Positions 22,691 through 43,213 of a DNA stretch of 64,000 nucleotides are shown one piece after another (positions within the stretch are counted from its first letter, which is position 1; the number at the start of each line of letters is the position of its first letter). This DNA is from Zygaena filipendulae (taxonomy: Eukaryota > Arthropoda > Insecta > Lepidoptera > Zygaenidae). Position numbers and translations under genes: made by a program. The DNA lies in contig OU015649.1 of the NCBI GenBank assembly GCA_907165275.2, positions 588,001-652,000 on the forward strand. Direction: 5' to 3'. The notes below the pieces were generated by a model. It saw only the letters and a list, made by a program, of their open reading frames with translations, was not told the DNA's origin and searched no databases.

Positions 22691-23009
22691 AGACCTCCAC
22701 TAGGATCGCCCCAACGACCGGTCCGGGCTTCCCGCAGCCGGTGGCTTCCCGCGACCAAAGTCATCGGTCCATCTTGTGTCGGGCCTTCCCACACTGTGTC
22801 TTCCGTTTCGCGGTCGCCTTAACTACATAATTATATAATAACTAGATATCATTATAATAACTTATAAGACAAAATACCATTTTAAAGAACGAAGGTCGAG
22901 TTTTTATCATAAATAAATTACTCACAATTAGGTATGTCGGGTAAAGTCGGTTTTTTCTTTCAACGAGATAATATATCCTTACTATTAAAATGCGAATATA
23001 GGTATGTTT

Positions 23010-23262
23010 GTTTGTTCGTCGTCATCGTCGACCCTATAACTAAGACTCCGCGTCCGTCCGTCCGTTTGTATCTCATGAACCGTGATAGTAAGACAGTTGA
23101 AATTTTCACAGATGATGTATTTCTGTTGCCGCTATAACAACAAATACTAATAACAAACAGAATACAACAAACGTGTTTTTTTTTTTTGCCGTTTTTATGG
23201 ATAATGGTGCGGAACCCTTCGTACGCGAGTCGGACTCGCACTTGGCCGGTTTTGTTTGATTG
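23010..23262 (+). repeat. Family D repeat (gcggaacccttcg... type)
   Basis: Starts near cgacc cta taactaagac and ends ggaacccttcgtacgcgagt then cggactcgcacttggccgg, a sequence I know as very common in lepidopteran genomes. A diverged minus-oriented relative lies at 27870-28175. Confidence 0.6.
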
Positions 23263-23539
23263 TTATATGCTTTCACCGCTTTCACGCCGTCTACTCAACC
23301 GATCATCATGAAATTCAGAAGCACAGAAAAGTAACTTTTACCCAGAAAAAGTGGTAGGTGTCGACTCTCGAAAATTGATTGACAATATCTATATTAATTA
23401 ACGCGAGCGAAGCCGTTTACATGGACTAGTAAAGAATAAAATTGAATACGGGATACACAAATAGTGCTTAGTACCTAGTACTCAGTATAGAAAGAGTAAG
23501 CACTAAGCAAGTACCTAAAGGATTAGTTTATCCATAACT

Positions 23540-23720
23540 AGCTGTGCCCCGCAGTTTCACCCGCGGTAATTTCGGAGTTCCCACGGGAATTTCGGGATAA
23601 AAAGTACCCTATGTTCTTCTCAGGGGTACACCCTGACAACGTGAATGAAATCCGTTCGGCCGTTTTTGCGTGATTGAGTAACAAACATCCACACTTTCAC
23701 ATTTATAATATTAGTAGGAT
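23540..23720 (+). repeat. Family A repeat
   Basis: ctagctgtgccccgcagttt to tttataatattagtaggatt. Nearly canonical. Confidence 0.75.
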
Positions 23721-23954
23721 TTTCAGTTCAAATTGTTTTCGTACAAAAATGTGGATAATATTAGGATATAAAAAGTTACAAGTAGGTACACCTGTACAGG
23801 TTAGTTGATAGTAAACTACTGTGTTTTACGGATTGTGACCTTCAAAGATTTGTTTGAACTTTAATTGCCTCATATTGTATTTAATTTTATATCGATTAGT
23901 GTGAATAGTGTAGGTAAAAAAAAAACTCTAAATCATAAATATATATATATTGTA

Positions 23955-24175
23955 GATTAGTTGTGCCCCGCGGTTTCACCAGCGGTAATTACAGAGTTCC
24001 CGCGGGAATTCCGGGATAAAAAGTACCCTATGTCCTTCTCTGTAGATACCCCTGACAACGTGCATGCCAAATTTCATCCAAATCCGTTAAGCCGTTTTTG
24101 CGTGATTGAGTAACAAACATCCAAACATCCACACTTTCACATTTATAATATTAGTAGGATAGTAGGACTAGTAGG
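23955..24175 (+). repeat. Family A repeat with duplicated tail
   Basis: tagttgtgccccgcggtttc to attagtaggat, followed by agtaggactagtaggatt: short tandem iteration of the terminal unit. Confidence 0.75.
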
Positions 24176-25639
24176 ATTAGAAAATGTTTTTCCTATGGTG
24201 TCATTTAATGTTTTATTTGTGTTAATTACCTTCTAAGCTTGACTGTAAAAGCGAGGTAATAAATATAATCCAAAGGGAGAATTGCTGAAATGAGCCATAT
24301 ATTATTTAGGCACATAAAATATTGTGGACGAAAAAAAAAACTTTTTTCTTTGTTCTGTTGTTTCTGATCATTGTTTGAAGGAAACATTGAGTTCTTCAGT
24401 AGGTATCCATTTTGATTTTAGTAGATTTTGATATTTTTTAAGCTTTTCAAACGCTTGAAAGACCTAGTTTGGCTATGTTAAAACAAATTTCGGAGGTAGT
24501 GGTGGTAGAGACTACCACAAGTACCTACCTACATATAATTATTATGCTTAGCTCTCAGACGAAATAAAAAAGCGTAGAAAAATTTGTTAAACTTCATTCA
24601 AAATAAGCAAAAGTACATGTAAAGATTTTTGTGCTTGCTGCCCAAAATCGCACCAGTAAAATGTCGAAAAATCGTTGGTTCGGTTTTTTACGATATGATT
24701 AGATCTCCAAAAGATCTACATAATAAGTTTTTTAAAGAAGACTGATAATTAATTTTATTGTGATACAGTTTAGTGCAAACAATATTGCATTAAGCTTAAT
24801 GTACGTAGTTTATTGCTGGTTACGGCTCATTATTCTCACATAATTAAAGTTGGGTTACCACTAATCTTATTGTGTTATAATTTTAAACTGACAGCGTGCT
24901 GCTGTAGAGTTTGTTGCGCAGCTTCTTCTCTTCAGCCATAGCACTAGGAAGCTGTGAAGGGTGGATATTTTAAGGGGGCTGTCTACTGTAAACTGTAATT
25001 TTATTGACGTCAAAAACAGCCACATTATGGGCCTAATTTGATAAATGATTTGACTATTGACTATAATGGGAAATTAAATTACGTTCATATTCTAGAAACA
25101 ATTTAAAACTTTTAAATAATAAATCGATACGATCGATGTTGTTGTGCTTATTGTTCAAAGTAAAGGAATCTTTTGAGTAAATTTGCTATCTTTATGAACA
25201 ATTTTCCTCCGCTTCCTCCCTGTACCTACTTCCCGTCGCTTCGAGTAGTAGCCACGCTGTCCACGCACAGACCCACTGACTGATGACTCGCTCGCTGGTG
25301 TCTCGAGTGATTGTACTCTTGTGTGTTGTGTGCGAGTACCTAGTAGGTTGTGAATCCTCCAGCCTGCGGGACTCCACTCGCTGTTGGGGATGACTCGTTC
25401 TGTGTTGCCAGTAAAGCATGCATGTATTCGCCTTTTTCTAAACTCTAGGCTCTAATAGTGAAGTACTTATTTGTACCAGGAATCAGAATTAGCAATACTA
25501 TTGTCATTTGTCGCCATTTTTTGGTGCCAATATTAATCTTATAAACCAAACGCTGTCTTTGGAAAATTTTGGGAAATATTTCCAGTTGCTCAATAGCGTC
25601 GCGTCCCTAAAATGTTTCCAGGAACTTGAACGCTGGCAG

Positions 25640-25873
25640 CCCTGACGCGGCGTGGCGGCGTGGCGGCGTGGCGGGGCGAGTAGTGGCTCGTCGTGCGCGC
25701 GGCGCATGCGTGCTGCCAGTGGCCGGTCGATACCCGCCGCGAAGCACAGTCCGCGCCGCGTCGCGCACCTGCGAGCACGCGCCGCGCCGCCATGAGGGCG
25801 CGCGCGCTACTCACGTTGCTAACCGCAATTATAACCGCATCTACCCTCAGCTATGCCGAGAAAAGCAAATTCT
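25640..25873 (+). CDS. First coding exon of a secreted or membrane protein (5' UTR plus 27 codons)
   Basis: ATG at 25792 sits in a strong context (GCCGCCATGAGG) after about 150 bp of CpG-rich sequence, a likely 5' UTR. The frame reads MRARALLTLLTAIITAS and on to TLSYAEKSKF, a clear signal peptide (short basic start, hydrophobic core, probable cleavage after Ser-Tyr-Ala). A consensus donor T|GTGAGT at 25873/25874 ends it at phase 1. Open-frame sequence past the donor is therefore intronic. No downstream exon could be identified within the window. If the gene continues to the right, both minus-strand GH13 genes would lie in its intron (inference). Family unknown. Confidence 0.5.
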
Positions 25874-25949
25874 GTGAGTACATTTCCACTATACATTCTC
25901 GTAACAATATGTGTACTCTTCCAACAGTGGTCTGCACGAAACAGCGACA

Positions 25950-25964
25950 GACGCCCTCTAGCGG
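25950..25964 (-). promoter_or_regulatory. CTCF-like motif match
   Basis: The minus strand reads CCGCTAGAGGGCGTC, close to the CTCF core CCASYAGRKGGC. It lies in the putative first intron of the secreted-protein gene, between divergent neighbours. A single motif match has low specificity. Confidence 0.25.
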
Positions 25965-26530
25965 ATGGCGGCAACTGTCTAAGAAACTTAAATTTAAGCC
26001 CTTCTGAGAAGCCGCACTCGATATTAATTTCGTTTCGCGGTATAACATATGAACTTTACTTATGGAAGCTTAATGGAAGAAAAACATATTAACAGAAGGG
26101 TTGATTGTAAGCTCCTGTCGAATTTGACGACTTAATACCTAAATCGATGTAGACGTTTGCCTAATCTATGTATTTCGTGTGTGGCCGTAATATAGCCGTG
26201 TGCCTATTTAACGACCAAGCAAATGTAGTGAGTTAAACCATGTAAAAAGTACATTTTGCTTTATAATAAACGTTAAAATGGGTCACGGTGACAATAGTAG
26301 GAAATGAAGCAAGTTGTGCTGCTCTATTGTAGGTAGTCATGTCGCGGTGCAGCCGTGTGTGTGCGGAGTTCTATTCATTTTGACCTGACGCGACTGAAGT
26401 ACCCTTATCAAGCGAGGGTAATCGATATGAAAACCCAGTTTGTGTGCGGAAACGACATTCCAATTTTTAAATAAGCAATATGTCAACTTAGGTAACCTTT
26501 AATCTTTAAAAATTGGTTTTGCATGTTCAG

Positions 26531-26866
26531 TTAAATATTACTAAAGTATTTGTTGATCTTCTGCCATCCCTCGGAGAGTTTGTTGGCGATCTTGTCGACT
26601 GGTCCTGGACCACCGCAATGTCTCGGTGCACCGGCGAGCAACACGGTTTCCCCGGCCAACAATTTCAGAGGTTTCTCAATGTTGATGTGTGACCCGGAAG
26701 ACAAGCTGGAGCCAGCTGAGCTGGCCGCTACAGTCATTTGCGCTGGCAAACCGGGTATTTTAGATACTTCAGCTTCAGTTTGGACTTTAGCTACGTTCGA
26801 GACAACCAAAAGCGATCCAGTTCCACCCCACCGCAATATAGCAATCGCATCTCCCAGACGTTTAAT
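26531..26866 (-). CDS. Pseudoenzyme exon 7 (terminal)
   Basis: C-terminal beta domain (LLAGETVLLAGAP) and a short basic tail; TAA at 26531-26533. No GPI-type hydrophobic tail. A possible ATTAAA signal lies at 26498-26503 (minus). Confidence 0.88.
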   Translation of the reverse strand: MKRLGDAIAILRWGGTGSLLVVSNVAKVQTEAEVSKIPGLPAQMTVAASSAGSSLSSGSHINIEKPLKLLAGETVLLAGAPRHCGGPGPVDKIANKLSEGWQKINKYFSNI

Positions 26867-29800
26867 CTGCAAATCAATCAGAACAATTTCGTCTTCTTCG
26901 TATATTCGTAAAAGTTTTTTTTTTCTCCACGTTTTCTATCTCTTCCGTTTCAGTTTTATTTCAGACTAGCTGTTCCCCACTGATTCACCCTCGTTAAGTT
27001 CCCGCGGGAATCCCGGCATAAAACTAAAAAGTACCCTATTTCCTTCTCTGTTCCCCTGAAAACGTGTATGTAATATTTTATGATGATTGGTTGACTAATA
27101 GCGTAACAAACAAACAAACTCACATTCGGACTTATAATATTGAGGATTATTTCTTTCTATCGAGATGAAAGGTGAAAAAACAAGCTGCCACAGTCCATGT
27201 TTCTGTTTCGATATTTAATTCTTAAAAACATTTTTAAGACACTTTACTTACCTCCGCATGTGGTCCAATAGCGGGTGACTTACGCATAGCAGCCGCCACC
27301 CTTACAACACCCACGTGACTGAGGTCGTTGGCAAACTCGGCTTTTGCATTTGCATACCTATAGTTAGGTGAGAGCGGGAGCCACGGCTCGCCGGCCGTGA
27401 AGCCGGCTTTAATTGAATCATCCCAAGGGAAAGGCGCCGCTGACGCCGCCGCCGCGTTCGGCCAACAGGTGTTCGTTGATGATGCCCATTCAAGGATGGT
27501 GTCTGCAGCCCCAAGCTCGTCCCCTTGTTGTATCACAGCAGCGCCAGGCAGCGTTAGCGCGAGTAACGTGATAGCATCCACCATTTCGTTTCCATATCGT
27601 GTTGATATTCTGCTACCGTTCATTGAGCTTGTCTGTACACAATAAATGTACGTATTACTATCTATCTAATATATTTAAATCACGTGTCACGTTGTTTGTC
27701 CGCGATGGACTCCGAAACTACTGAATCGATCGTGATGAAATTTCTTCACTATGTTGTATTTGGCCCAACTTAAAAGATAGGGTAGTTTTTATCCCGGAAT
27801 TCCCGCGGGAACTCCGAAATTACCGCGGATGAAATCGCGGGGGGCAGCTATTATATTATAAAAACAGGACAAATGTGAGTCCGATTCACGCACCGAGGGT
27901 TCCGTACAAATAATTTGTAGGTATGTAAATAGTTCCTCCATCACAGATAGTTAAAACTACGGTTTCTAGATTATCCCCTTAACTTGTGCTATAAGACAAT
28001 GATTATTGCCTAATTTCATGATTCTAGGTCAATGGGAAGTACCCTATAGGTTTTATACCCTTGCCCTTGTTAATACCTCTGCGTGTTTGGAAAAAAAATC
28101 TTGACTGACTGACAGCTGGACAACAGTGATCCCATATGGTTCCATTTTTCCTTTTGGGGTACGGAACCCTAAAATGTATTTTTTAACACACATCCACTAC
28201 ATACATCCATCCATATAATATAACATATAAAAAGGCGAAAAAGAGCGTGCAAGATAATTTCTTAAATTCTTTAAATTGTTTATGCTTACTATCCAAGTCG
28301 GTAAATTGTCTTGAGGAGCATTCAGTAACGCGGAGTGAAACTCCAAAGCAATCTCAGGCGTTGTACGTCTGACAGTCGATACAAGTGCTTGACTAAATAC
28401 GCTGTTGGCTCCAACATCTCCATAATAATTAGCAGCTTTCTCTGGACTAAGCGCCGTTTCTACTAAAACAACCCTAAAAATAATCATCACAAATTTTAGT
28501 TTTTTTGTGCAGTTGCTCAGTCTAGTGTATGCGCAATGAATCCCTATTTACTCTGGTTACGGCATCACCAATCTCGCTAATTCTTTTTTGTTGCGTTTGA
28601 TTGATTGATTGTTATTGTAAGGAGAAGAAGAATAAAAGAAGAAGCGGGAATTCCGAAACTCGCGCGATTGAAACCGCAGGGCACAGCTAGTATAGGTACT
28701 AATAAAGACATAGTAGTCTTTCAGTGTCGTACCTATGATACTTTAGTGGTCTATGTGTGAATCAAATGGATTACCACAGGTTTAAATGTGACTGCAAACG
28801 GTGGAGGATAATAGCATTAAGAAACCGGCAAACGTTTCAAAGCGTGTATACGTATACGTTCGATTCCGTACTGAACTCGAGTTTAAACACACTCCCAGCG
28901 TAAGGCTAAGCCTGTGTCCCAGCAGTGAGAAATCGAAATAATTAAGATATAATACTATATAATACATATATAACATACGGAGTGTCCAAATTAGCAGCAC
29001 GTGCACAGCTTATTGCTTCAACAGCCAATTTCCTCAAGAGTTTCTCGCCACAAGTTTGGTCTTGTGCGAAGTCTGGATTGAGTAATATCCCGCTCACTCC
29101 TCGCCTCAGCCAGGCACATTGAGCTGCTGATAATGCTGCACTCACTCCTTCCGAACAAAGATTTAGTTTTGCTTCGATGTTTGAGGAAGCAAAATAGGTT
29201 TCACGCTCTTCACTCCACATCCAAGAGTCCACGCCCACTTCAGCCTGAGATTCGATATAAAATTGTAATAAAAGAAACCATATTATAGTTCTTATTATCA
29301 CTTAAAAGATTTCCTAAACTCTTACTTGAGGTGGGTCATCAAGTTGGCCTTCTTTCCACAGGAACCAATCGTCGTAACCATTAACTCTTTTCACACTGGA
29401 TTTGAACCATTCCGATTGTTCACTGAGAGTCTGTAATTGCAGCGTCACAATTACTTTGAGCTCTAAACAGAGAAAATTAGATTTAGCTTACAAAAACTAA
29501 AAATAAAATGACACTACTGCTAAATAATTTGATAGTTTCTTTTACCTAAAGTTTTAGCTTTATCCAACAGTAAATTGAAACTCTCCAGATTCCCATAGCG
29601 CTGATCTATCAGAGCGTGGTCAATGATTCCAGGCTTGGAACAATCTGTGCTCTTATCAGCAATAGACGAGAGAATTACGGCATCAGCACCCAATGCGCGG
29701 ACGTAGCTTATTTGTTTGGCTACTCCTGAAATGTCGCAAATATTGCTATGTTAGAACAACTCAATAAGATCCTTATAGGATTAAACTAGCGGCAACCACT

Positions 29801-30206
29801 ATAGAAAAAAATATCTTCTGAGATAAGTATTTTAATGTTTCTTTTCTGGTGTGCAATTAAGATTTTGTCTATATAATCCATTGATATGGTATATCAATAA
29901 TCAACAATCGTCTAATCAATTTTACATACTCTCACATCGATTCCTTTTCAAATGAATTATCTTAAAAAATAAAAAAAAATCCTAGTAGGTAGCATTGCTA
30001 GCGTGATCTTAGTATACACCTTAATTTATTATCATGACGATATAAACGCTTAGTTTACCTTTTATATCCCCAAGTCTATCTCCGTCACTGTCTCTGAATG
30101 AGTCCACTAATATCCTATAGTACACTGCGTTGGTCCACCACGCTGCCGCCGCCGCTCCGGCACTCAACTTCAGCACAGACACCAACACGAGCGTCGTCCG
30201 CCACAT
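26531..30206 (-). CDS. Secreted GH13 maltase-like pseudoenzyme, 7 exons, 543 aa
   Basis: Exons: 30206-30059, 29725-29546, 29462-29326, 29244-28979, 28473-28290, 27632-27252, 26866-26531; all junctions are GT/AG with phases 1,1,0,2,0,0. The start MWRTTLVLVSVLKLSAG is a signal peptide. Then comes the maltase N-terminal signature (AVYYRILVDSFRDSDGDRLG). Alignment with the active paralogue at 34108-42289 shows region I replaced (VIVTLQLQT for VLLDYVPNH), the nucleophile Asp of region II replaced by Asn211, and the region IV HD replaced by Met309-Asn310. Only Glu249 of region III remains. About 40 residues between regions II and III are missing. The frame is open throughout, so this is a maintained non-hydrolytic protein rather than a broken gene. 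Role unknown; binding or heteromer formation, as in catalytically dead 4F2hc/CD98hc, is possible but unlike that protein it lacks a transmembrane anchor. Confidence 0.88.
26965..27147 (+). repeat. Family A repeat in intron 6 of the pseudoenzyme gene
   Basis: gactagctgttccccactga to cggacttataatattgagg; diverged. Confidence 0.65.
27252..27632 (-). CDS. Pseudoenzyme exon 6
   Basis: Acceptor TACAG|ACAAGC, donor GAG|GTAAGT. Contains the barrel end LTLPGAAVIQQGDELG and the PWDDSIKAGFTAGEPWLPL motif typical of maltases. Confidence 0.9.
27663..27851 (-). repeat. Family A repeat in intron 5 of the pseudoenzyme gene
   Basis: cacgtgtcacgttgtttgtc to gatgaaatcgcggggggcag; same subfamily as 15366. Confidence 0.75.
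27870..28175 (-). repeat. Family D relative in intron 5
   Basis: gagtccgattcacgcaccga followed by gggttccgtac at one side and gggtacggaaccctaaaa at the other form inverted ends. Confidence 0.5.
28290..28473 (-). CDS. Pseudoenzyme exon 5
   Basis: Starts VVLVETALSPEKAANYYGD, keeping region III Glu249; donor ATA|GTAAGC. Confidence 0.87.
28979..29244 (-). CDS. Pseudoenzyme exon 4
   Basis: 266 nt against 386 in the paralogue. Contains SWMWSEERETYF (paralogue TVWEWSETRQQYY) and degenerate region II GILLNPDF. Confidence 0.87.
29326..29462 (-). CDS. Pseudoenzyme exon 3
   Basis: Acceptor TTTAG|AGCTC, donor CAA|GTAAGA. Holds the degenerate region I and the GYDDWFLWKEG segment matching GYENYFIWADP of the paralogue. 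Confidence 0.85.
29546..29725 (-). CDS. Pseudoenzyme exon 2
   Basis: Exactly 180 nt, as in the active paralogue; TTTCAG acceptor. Encodes the YVRALGADAVILSS strand-helix unit. Confidence 0.88.
30059..30206 (-). CDS. Pseudoenzyme exon 1
   Basis: Signal peptide and first beta strand; donor AAAAG|GTAAAC at phase 1. Confidence 0.88.
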
Positions 30207-30300
30207 AATTGTGTGTTACTACCTGATTACACCATAGTTCCATGAATTGACCTTGGTCTGCTAGTGATGGAGAGGATTAAATCTATCGATATTATATAAT
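30207..30300 (-). promoter_or_regulatory. Putative promoter of the pseudoenzyme gene
   Basis: A TATA-like TATATAAT lies at 30292-30299 on the minus strand, about 85 bp upstream of the ATG. No clear initiator motif. Positional inference only. Confidence 0.3.
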
Positions 30301-31920
30301 TTCAAAATGTATAATACTCTTTTCTATCAGCAGGGACCTGAAATTGACTGATATTTTGTATACATTCATCTATTTTCTTTGAGAGATGTTGGTCTCCTTA
30401 AAAAATAAACAATAACGCATGGTGTGTGTGTTTTTATTATTGGTCCTATTATATTGGACAAGTAGGAATCACAAATCTTCATAGTAGACGGTATGTAATG
30501 TAAAATTTGATGATGAGACTTTAGAATTTTAAAAGAGTGGTTCTGTTTGTGACGTAGGTAACAATCGTGATTCTTGATATTCCTTGCAATTGCATTTATA
30601 GAAACAATACAATTCAATTATCGGTTTTTACTTATTGAATAAAAAACCCAAACGATATTCAAATGAAATCAGTACCTACTGCGTATTTCATGAAGTGTTT
30701 ATCTAACATTTCTAGAAATAACAAACAACATAATTCACAAGGATTTTGCTAGTAATTAAAAAGCTTAGCATTTCCTAATCTCATGATAGATTATGTACCT
30801 AAAAACATAATTAAGCGTAGTAAATACTTGGTAAACGGTTATTAATCGCAATTTGCAACAGCTAATTAGCAAATCCAAAACAAACACCATTCGAATGTTA
30901 AACCACAAACTCTGCAGTGTACAAACAAACATAGACGGTTACGATGCGACTTGGTATGTGCCCAATCCATCACTTCACTAGTCGACTCCGGATGTGGCTC
31001 ACACTATTATTGGGGCCCAATAATACGGTTTGCCGTCTGTCCGTTGACAAATTACTATGTAATCGGCATAATATGCAACTATTGTGCTGGCCTCTTAGCA
31101 TATAGCCTGTAATTTGTGTCCGCCACCGATACTGTAGCCAAATAGGATATAAGTAGGTACATAGTTAGCGTTGACTACTAATTTCAATATAAATCCTATT
31201 TGTACGAGTAAATAGAGTTTAAATTAAATTTAGCAGACAATAACTTTGTTTGGTTCTGTTCTGGAAGTTTTTGAGGCAATTCTATTAAACTGTTGAAAAC
31301 TGTGTAGCCAAATTAGATTCCAACGTTTGATGATACAGAAAAGTTGATACGTGAACTAGTTTCGAATAAATTTTGGGAAATTTAACCCCTAGGGAAAACG
31401 AGTTAAAATATGTATGGAAACGCTTGTTTTGAACGTAGCCAGGCATGAAAATCGGTATTTTGCAAAGAAACGCGTATTTAAGGGTTTTTGTTTATTCAAG
31501 CCTTTAAGGTGAATAGGATGGCATGCAGCTGAAAACTGAAGCTGAAATTAATGATGAAAATATACATACAGCCGAATGCACAACCTCCTCCTTTTTGGAA
31601 GTTGGAAGTTAAAAAGAGAGTGTGAGCTGCAGTTACAATAGTTGATTTGAGCTGGTAAGCTATATTTATCTGATATCTTTAATAAATTTATTAGATATTT
31701 ATTTATACAAATTTATTATTATTATACATTTATTTTTCGGTACTGTAACTAGTGTTACACTTTTTATTGAATTCATTTATTTAATTTTATTAATTATTAT
31801 TATTATTATCTGACGATCACCTTTACTCAAATTTTATGTATATTACCTAATCTTTTTTGTAAAAGTGAAATAAATAAATCTATCTATACATCTACATCTA
31901 CTTATATCTCGTAAATCTAT
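30300..31920. other. Intergenic, AT-rich, no feature supported
   Basis: Lies between the two GH13 genes. Slightly less AT-rich around 30950-31140, but no exon or repeat ends could be defined. Confidence 0.5.
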
Positions 31921-31924
31921 ACAT

Positions 31925-32150
31925 ACATATAAATAAAATTAAAGTGTCTCTTTGTAATTCCAAATTAACAGTTTTTCACTAAAAGCATATGAAAGAATAT
32001 ACGGTACTTTCATAAAGAAATCATTTATTTTTTATTTTTGGCTGTCTGTCTGTCTGTGTGTTCCGGCTAATCTCTGAATCGGCTGGATCTATTTTAATGG
32101 GACTTTTACTGGCCGTAACTCACGCGGGTGAAACCGCGGGGCGCAGGTAG
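31925..32150 (-). repeat. Family A repeat
   Basis: Body taattccaaattaacagttt and gctgtctgtctgtctgtgtg, ending gggtgaaaccgcggggcgca. Same subfamily as 34510-34803. Confidence 0.65.
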
Positions 32151-32429
32151 TTATAACCTATAAGGAATGGTGTAATATAACAAATAAAACAAATTATTTC
32201 TATGTTAGTATAACGTGTAATGTTACAAAAGCTAATGCTGAAGGATATAATAGCGTTGCGAATCACCACGTAGGCGGAGCTTGGAGCACTAGCGCTTCTC
32301 CCGCTTGTAACGTGAGAAGACCAAGCGGTATCGTATCCCTGGAACAGAGAAGGCACTCTGAGTAACAGTCAATATTTGCAGCAAAATAACAGCATAATGA
32401 AAGACGTTGCCGCCAGGAACTGAAGAATT

Positions 32430-32732
32430 GGCTAGATGACTCAATTTTAGTTTTTAGTCCGTCGTGTAGATTAATAAAAAAATATTAGACAAGCATTTTT
32501 CCGTTTTTTACGTACCTAATCAAAAAATAGCAGCTATACATTGAGTCGAAATTTCGCGTGACGTCACGCCTAGGTACAATTTAATTTTATACGTAGTTAT
32601 GACATCAGGAGCACTCCTAAAGTTTTATGTAAATATTTTTTCAATAATTAAAAAAGCGAAATTTAATTGTCTATAATTTTTTTGTTACCTACCTGACGGA
32701 CTAAATAGAATTTTCATTTTCGTACCCCGGCA
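32430..32732 (+). mobile_element. MITE family B copy, diverged
   Basis: tttagtccgtcgtgtagatt and ctgacggactaaatag arms, with one intact gcgtgacgtcacgc; the second CRE-like motif has decayed to tatgacatcag. Ends approximate. Confidence 0.65.
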
Positions 32733-33859
32733 TGGCATTTAGAATTCAGAATTTTACTTTCTAAAAGGCAATAAGGCATATTATTATATGGGCGTATTTT
32801 TTTATTTTTTTAAAACACACCACATAAAATTGTGATAAATAATATTTAATAAACATTTGCTACAAACTGTGTACGATGTTAAGTACTTAGCTCATGACTA
32901 GATGAAATTCTTAAATCTTAATGCTGGAGAAAATGTGATGAAGATAAACTGTAATAAATGCTTGGGAGCTATATCATGTGATGCGAACCCATTTTTTGGG
33001 CCCCTAAAAACCTCAGTATTCTTGCACTGACTTTAGTATTAATAAGTAGGTAATATAAAGGCAAACGTCATTGTAAAAAAAGATATGGAGCTATAACTAA
33101 GGCTTGTGAAATTTCTTAATAATTGTAATAAATTCGTATTATGATCACGCTCCAAGAGCAACCTTTTATCAAAAAAGTTTTTACGCCGCGTACCTATATA
33201 AAAATACGAATGAATTCTAACAAACTACTCATCTTCGAAAATACTGAACCTAGTTTCAGGAATACTTTATGAGATTGGCTTTTAAGCAAATGTTTTTGTG
33301 ATTAAAAAGATTTTTTTAGAGCAATTAGTTGCTGGGTTCAAGATTAAAGTTTGGTAATTACGTTTAGTTATGAAGCTAACTTCACTAGAGCTTAGTATTG
33401 AGGAGTGTGTTATGAACCACATGGATACCTTATTTACTGAAACTATGAAATTTTTGCCATTTATAATATTTATTTTTATACGTACATACTCATGTGATAA
33501 TCTGAATATAGCCTCAGTTACAATTTTATCTTTATATATGTACATATAAAAGTAATACTTAGCTTAGCTGTCTATATGTTACACCGTTTAAAGTGAATAA
33601 CAGACAGGCAGACGACACAAGTTCCTTTTCCCACTCTTTTAACTATAGTGCTTACAAATTAAGGTAATTATGTATTATTCCGACATCGACATTCTGATAA
33701 AACGCCTCTTCTAAAAACTACTTATAATGTGACAGTCACTTTCGGCTTAGGGGAGCACGGAATTTATTCGCTCGAGAGCAGTAAAAATTCGTGCTTTGCT
33801 TTGCTTTTCGAGGAAGAGATAACTATCCTATAATATTATTATGTATATAAAAGCATAAA

Positions 33860-34072
33860 CTGACTGACTAATCGATCAAAGCACAGTTGAAACCGCTGGG
33901 TCTGAAACTATGATATTTTTCATAAATATTAAGTGACGTAGGTGTGCACTAAGAAAGGATTTTTGAAAATTCAACCTCTAAGGGAGTGAAAAGTAGTTGC
34001 AAAGTTTGTATGGAACAATTCCACGGGAACTCCGAAATTATCGCGGGTGAAACCGCGCGGACAGCTAGTTTT
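33860..34072 (-). repeat. Family A-related repeat just downstream of the membrane maltase stop
   Basis: aactgactgactaatcgatc ... cgaaattatcgcgggtgaaa then cgcgcggacagctag; a relative lies at 10640-10835. It starts about 35 bp past the stop codon, so the 3' UTR probably contains it. Confidence 0.55.
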
Positions 34073-34107
34073 AGCACATTTTTCCCATTCAGTAATTTCT
34101 GAACATA

Positions 34108-42379
<8,272 letters not shown>

Positions 42380-42629
42380 TTAATATTTGTTTTATTACGG
42401 TCTTACTTCGTTTCGAGTAATACTCCTATCTTGTTTATGAATAGATATGTGAATAAATTGATACGCTAAGCCAACAAATAGAAAACAGTTCATTTGAATT
42501 TTTATGTGTTTCTAGGTGCGGAAGTGCGTAAATTTGACTGACAGAAAAATAATAGGTACATACGCTCTTTTTCAACCGTGCTTGTGATTTTATTGAGGTC
42601 ACATTTTCCCGTGCTTTTCTCACTTTACT

Positions 42630-43055
42630 AGCTGTTACTCCGCGGTTTCAACCGAGTCAGTTTAAGAATTCCCGCGGGGATTCCGCGACTAAAAGTACTC
42701 AATGTCCTTTTCTGTGCCTCTGACAGCGTGAATGCAATATTTCACGATGATTGCCTGAAAGTGAAGCGTAACAAACCAACAATTTAATTCATATTCGCAT
42801 TTATGGAAGCTTCAGTGATTCTTCCGAGTGCTCGCGTATTATAATATAACTAGCTAACCCCCGCGGTTTCACCCGCGGTAATTTCGGAGTATCCGCAGGA
42901 ATGGCGGTATAAAAAGTACCCTATGTCACTCAGGATCACTGTAGCGTTCTATAAGTGAGAGAATTTTCAAAATCGGTTCAGTAGGTCCAGAGATTACCCC
43001 CTAACATCACAAACTCACAAACTTTTGCTCTTTATAATATTGGTATAGATTTATC
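42630..43055 (+). repeat. Two family A copies in direct order
   Basis: Heads at about 42632 (ctagctgttactccgcggtt) and 42850 (ctagctaacccccgcggttt). They lie 340-770 bp upstream of the membrane maltase start. Confidence 0.7.
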
Positions 43056-43213
43056 TGTGCTCGCGGTTTAGGCCCTTAGTCCTTGCGGATAAAAGTTTCA
43101 AACTGCATCGTTTTCGTTAGCATAAATACCCAGTATTTTAACCGCGTCGACCTGATCTCAATGATCGTCGAGAGACCGCGTTTGGAGGTGTTTGGGGATA
43201 GGTTCGCTGCGGG

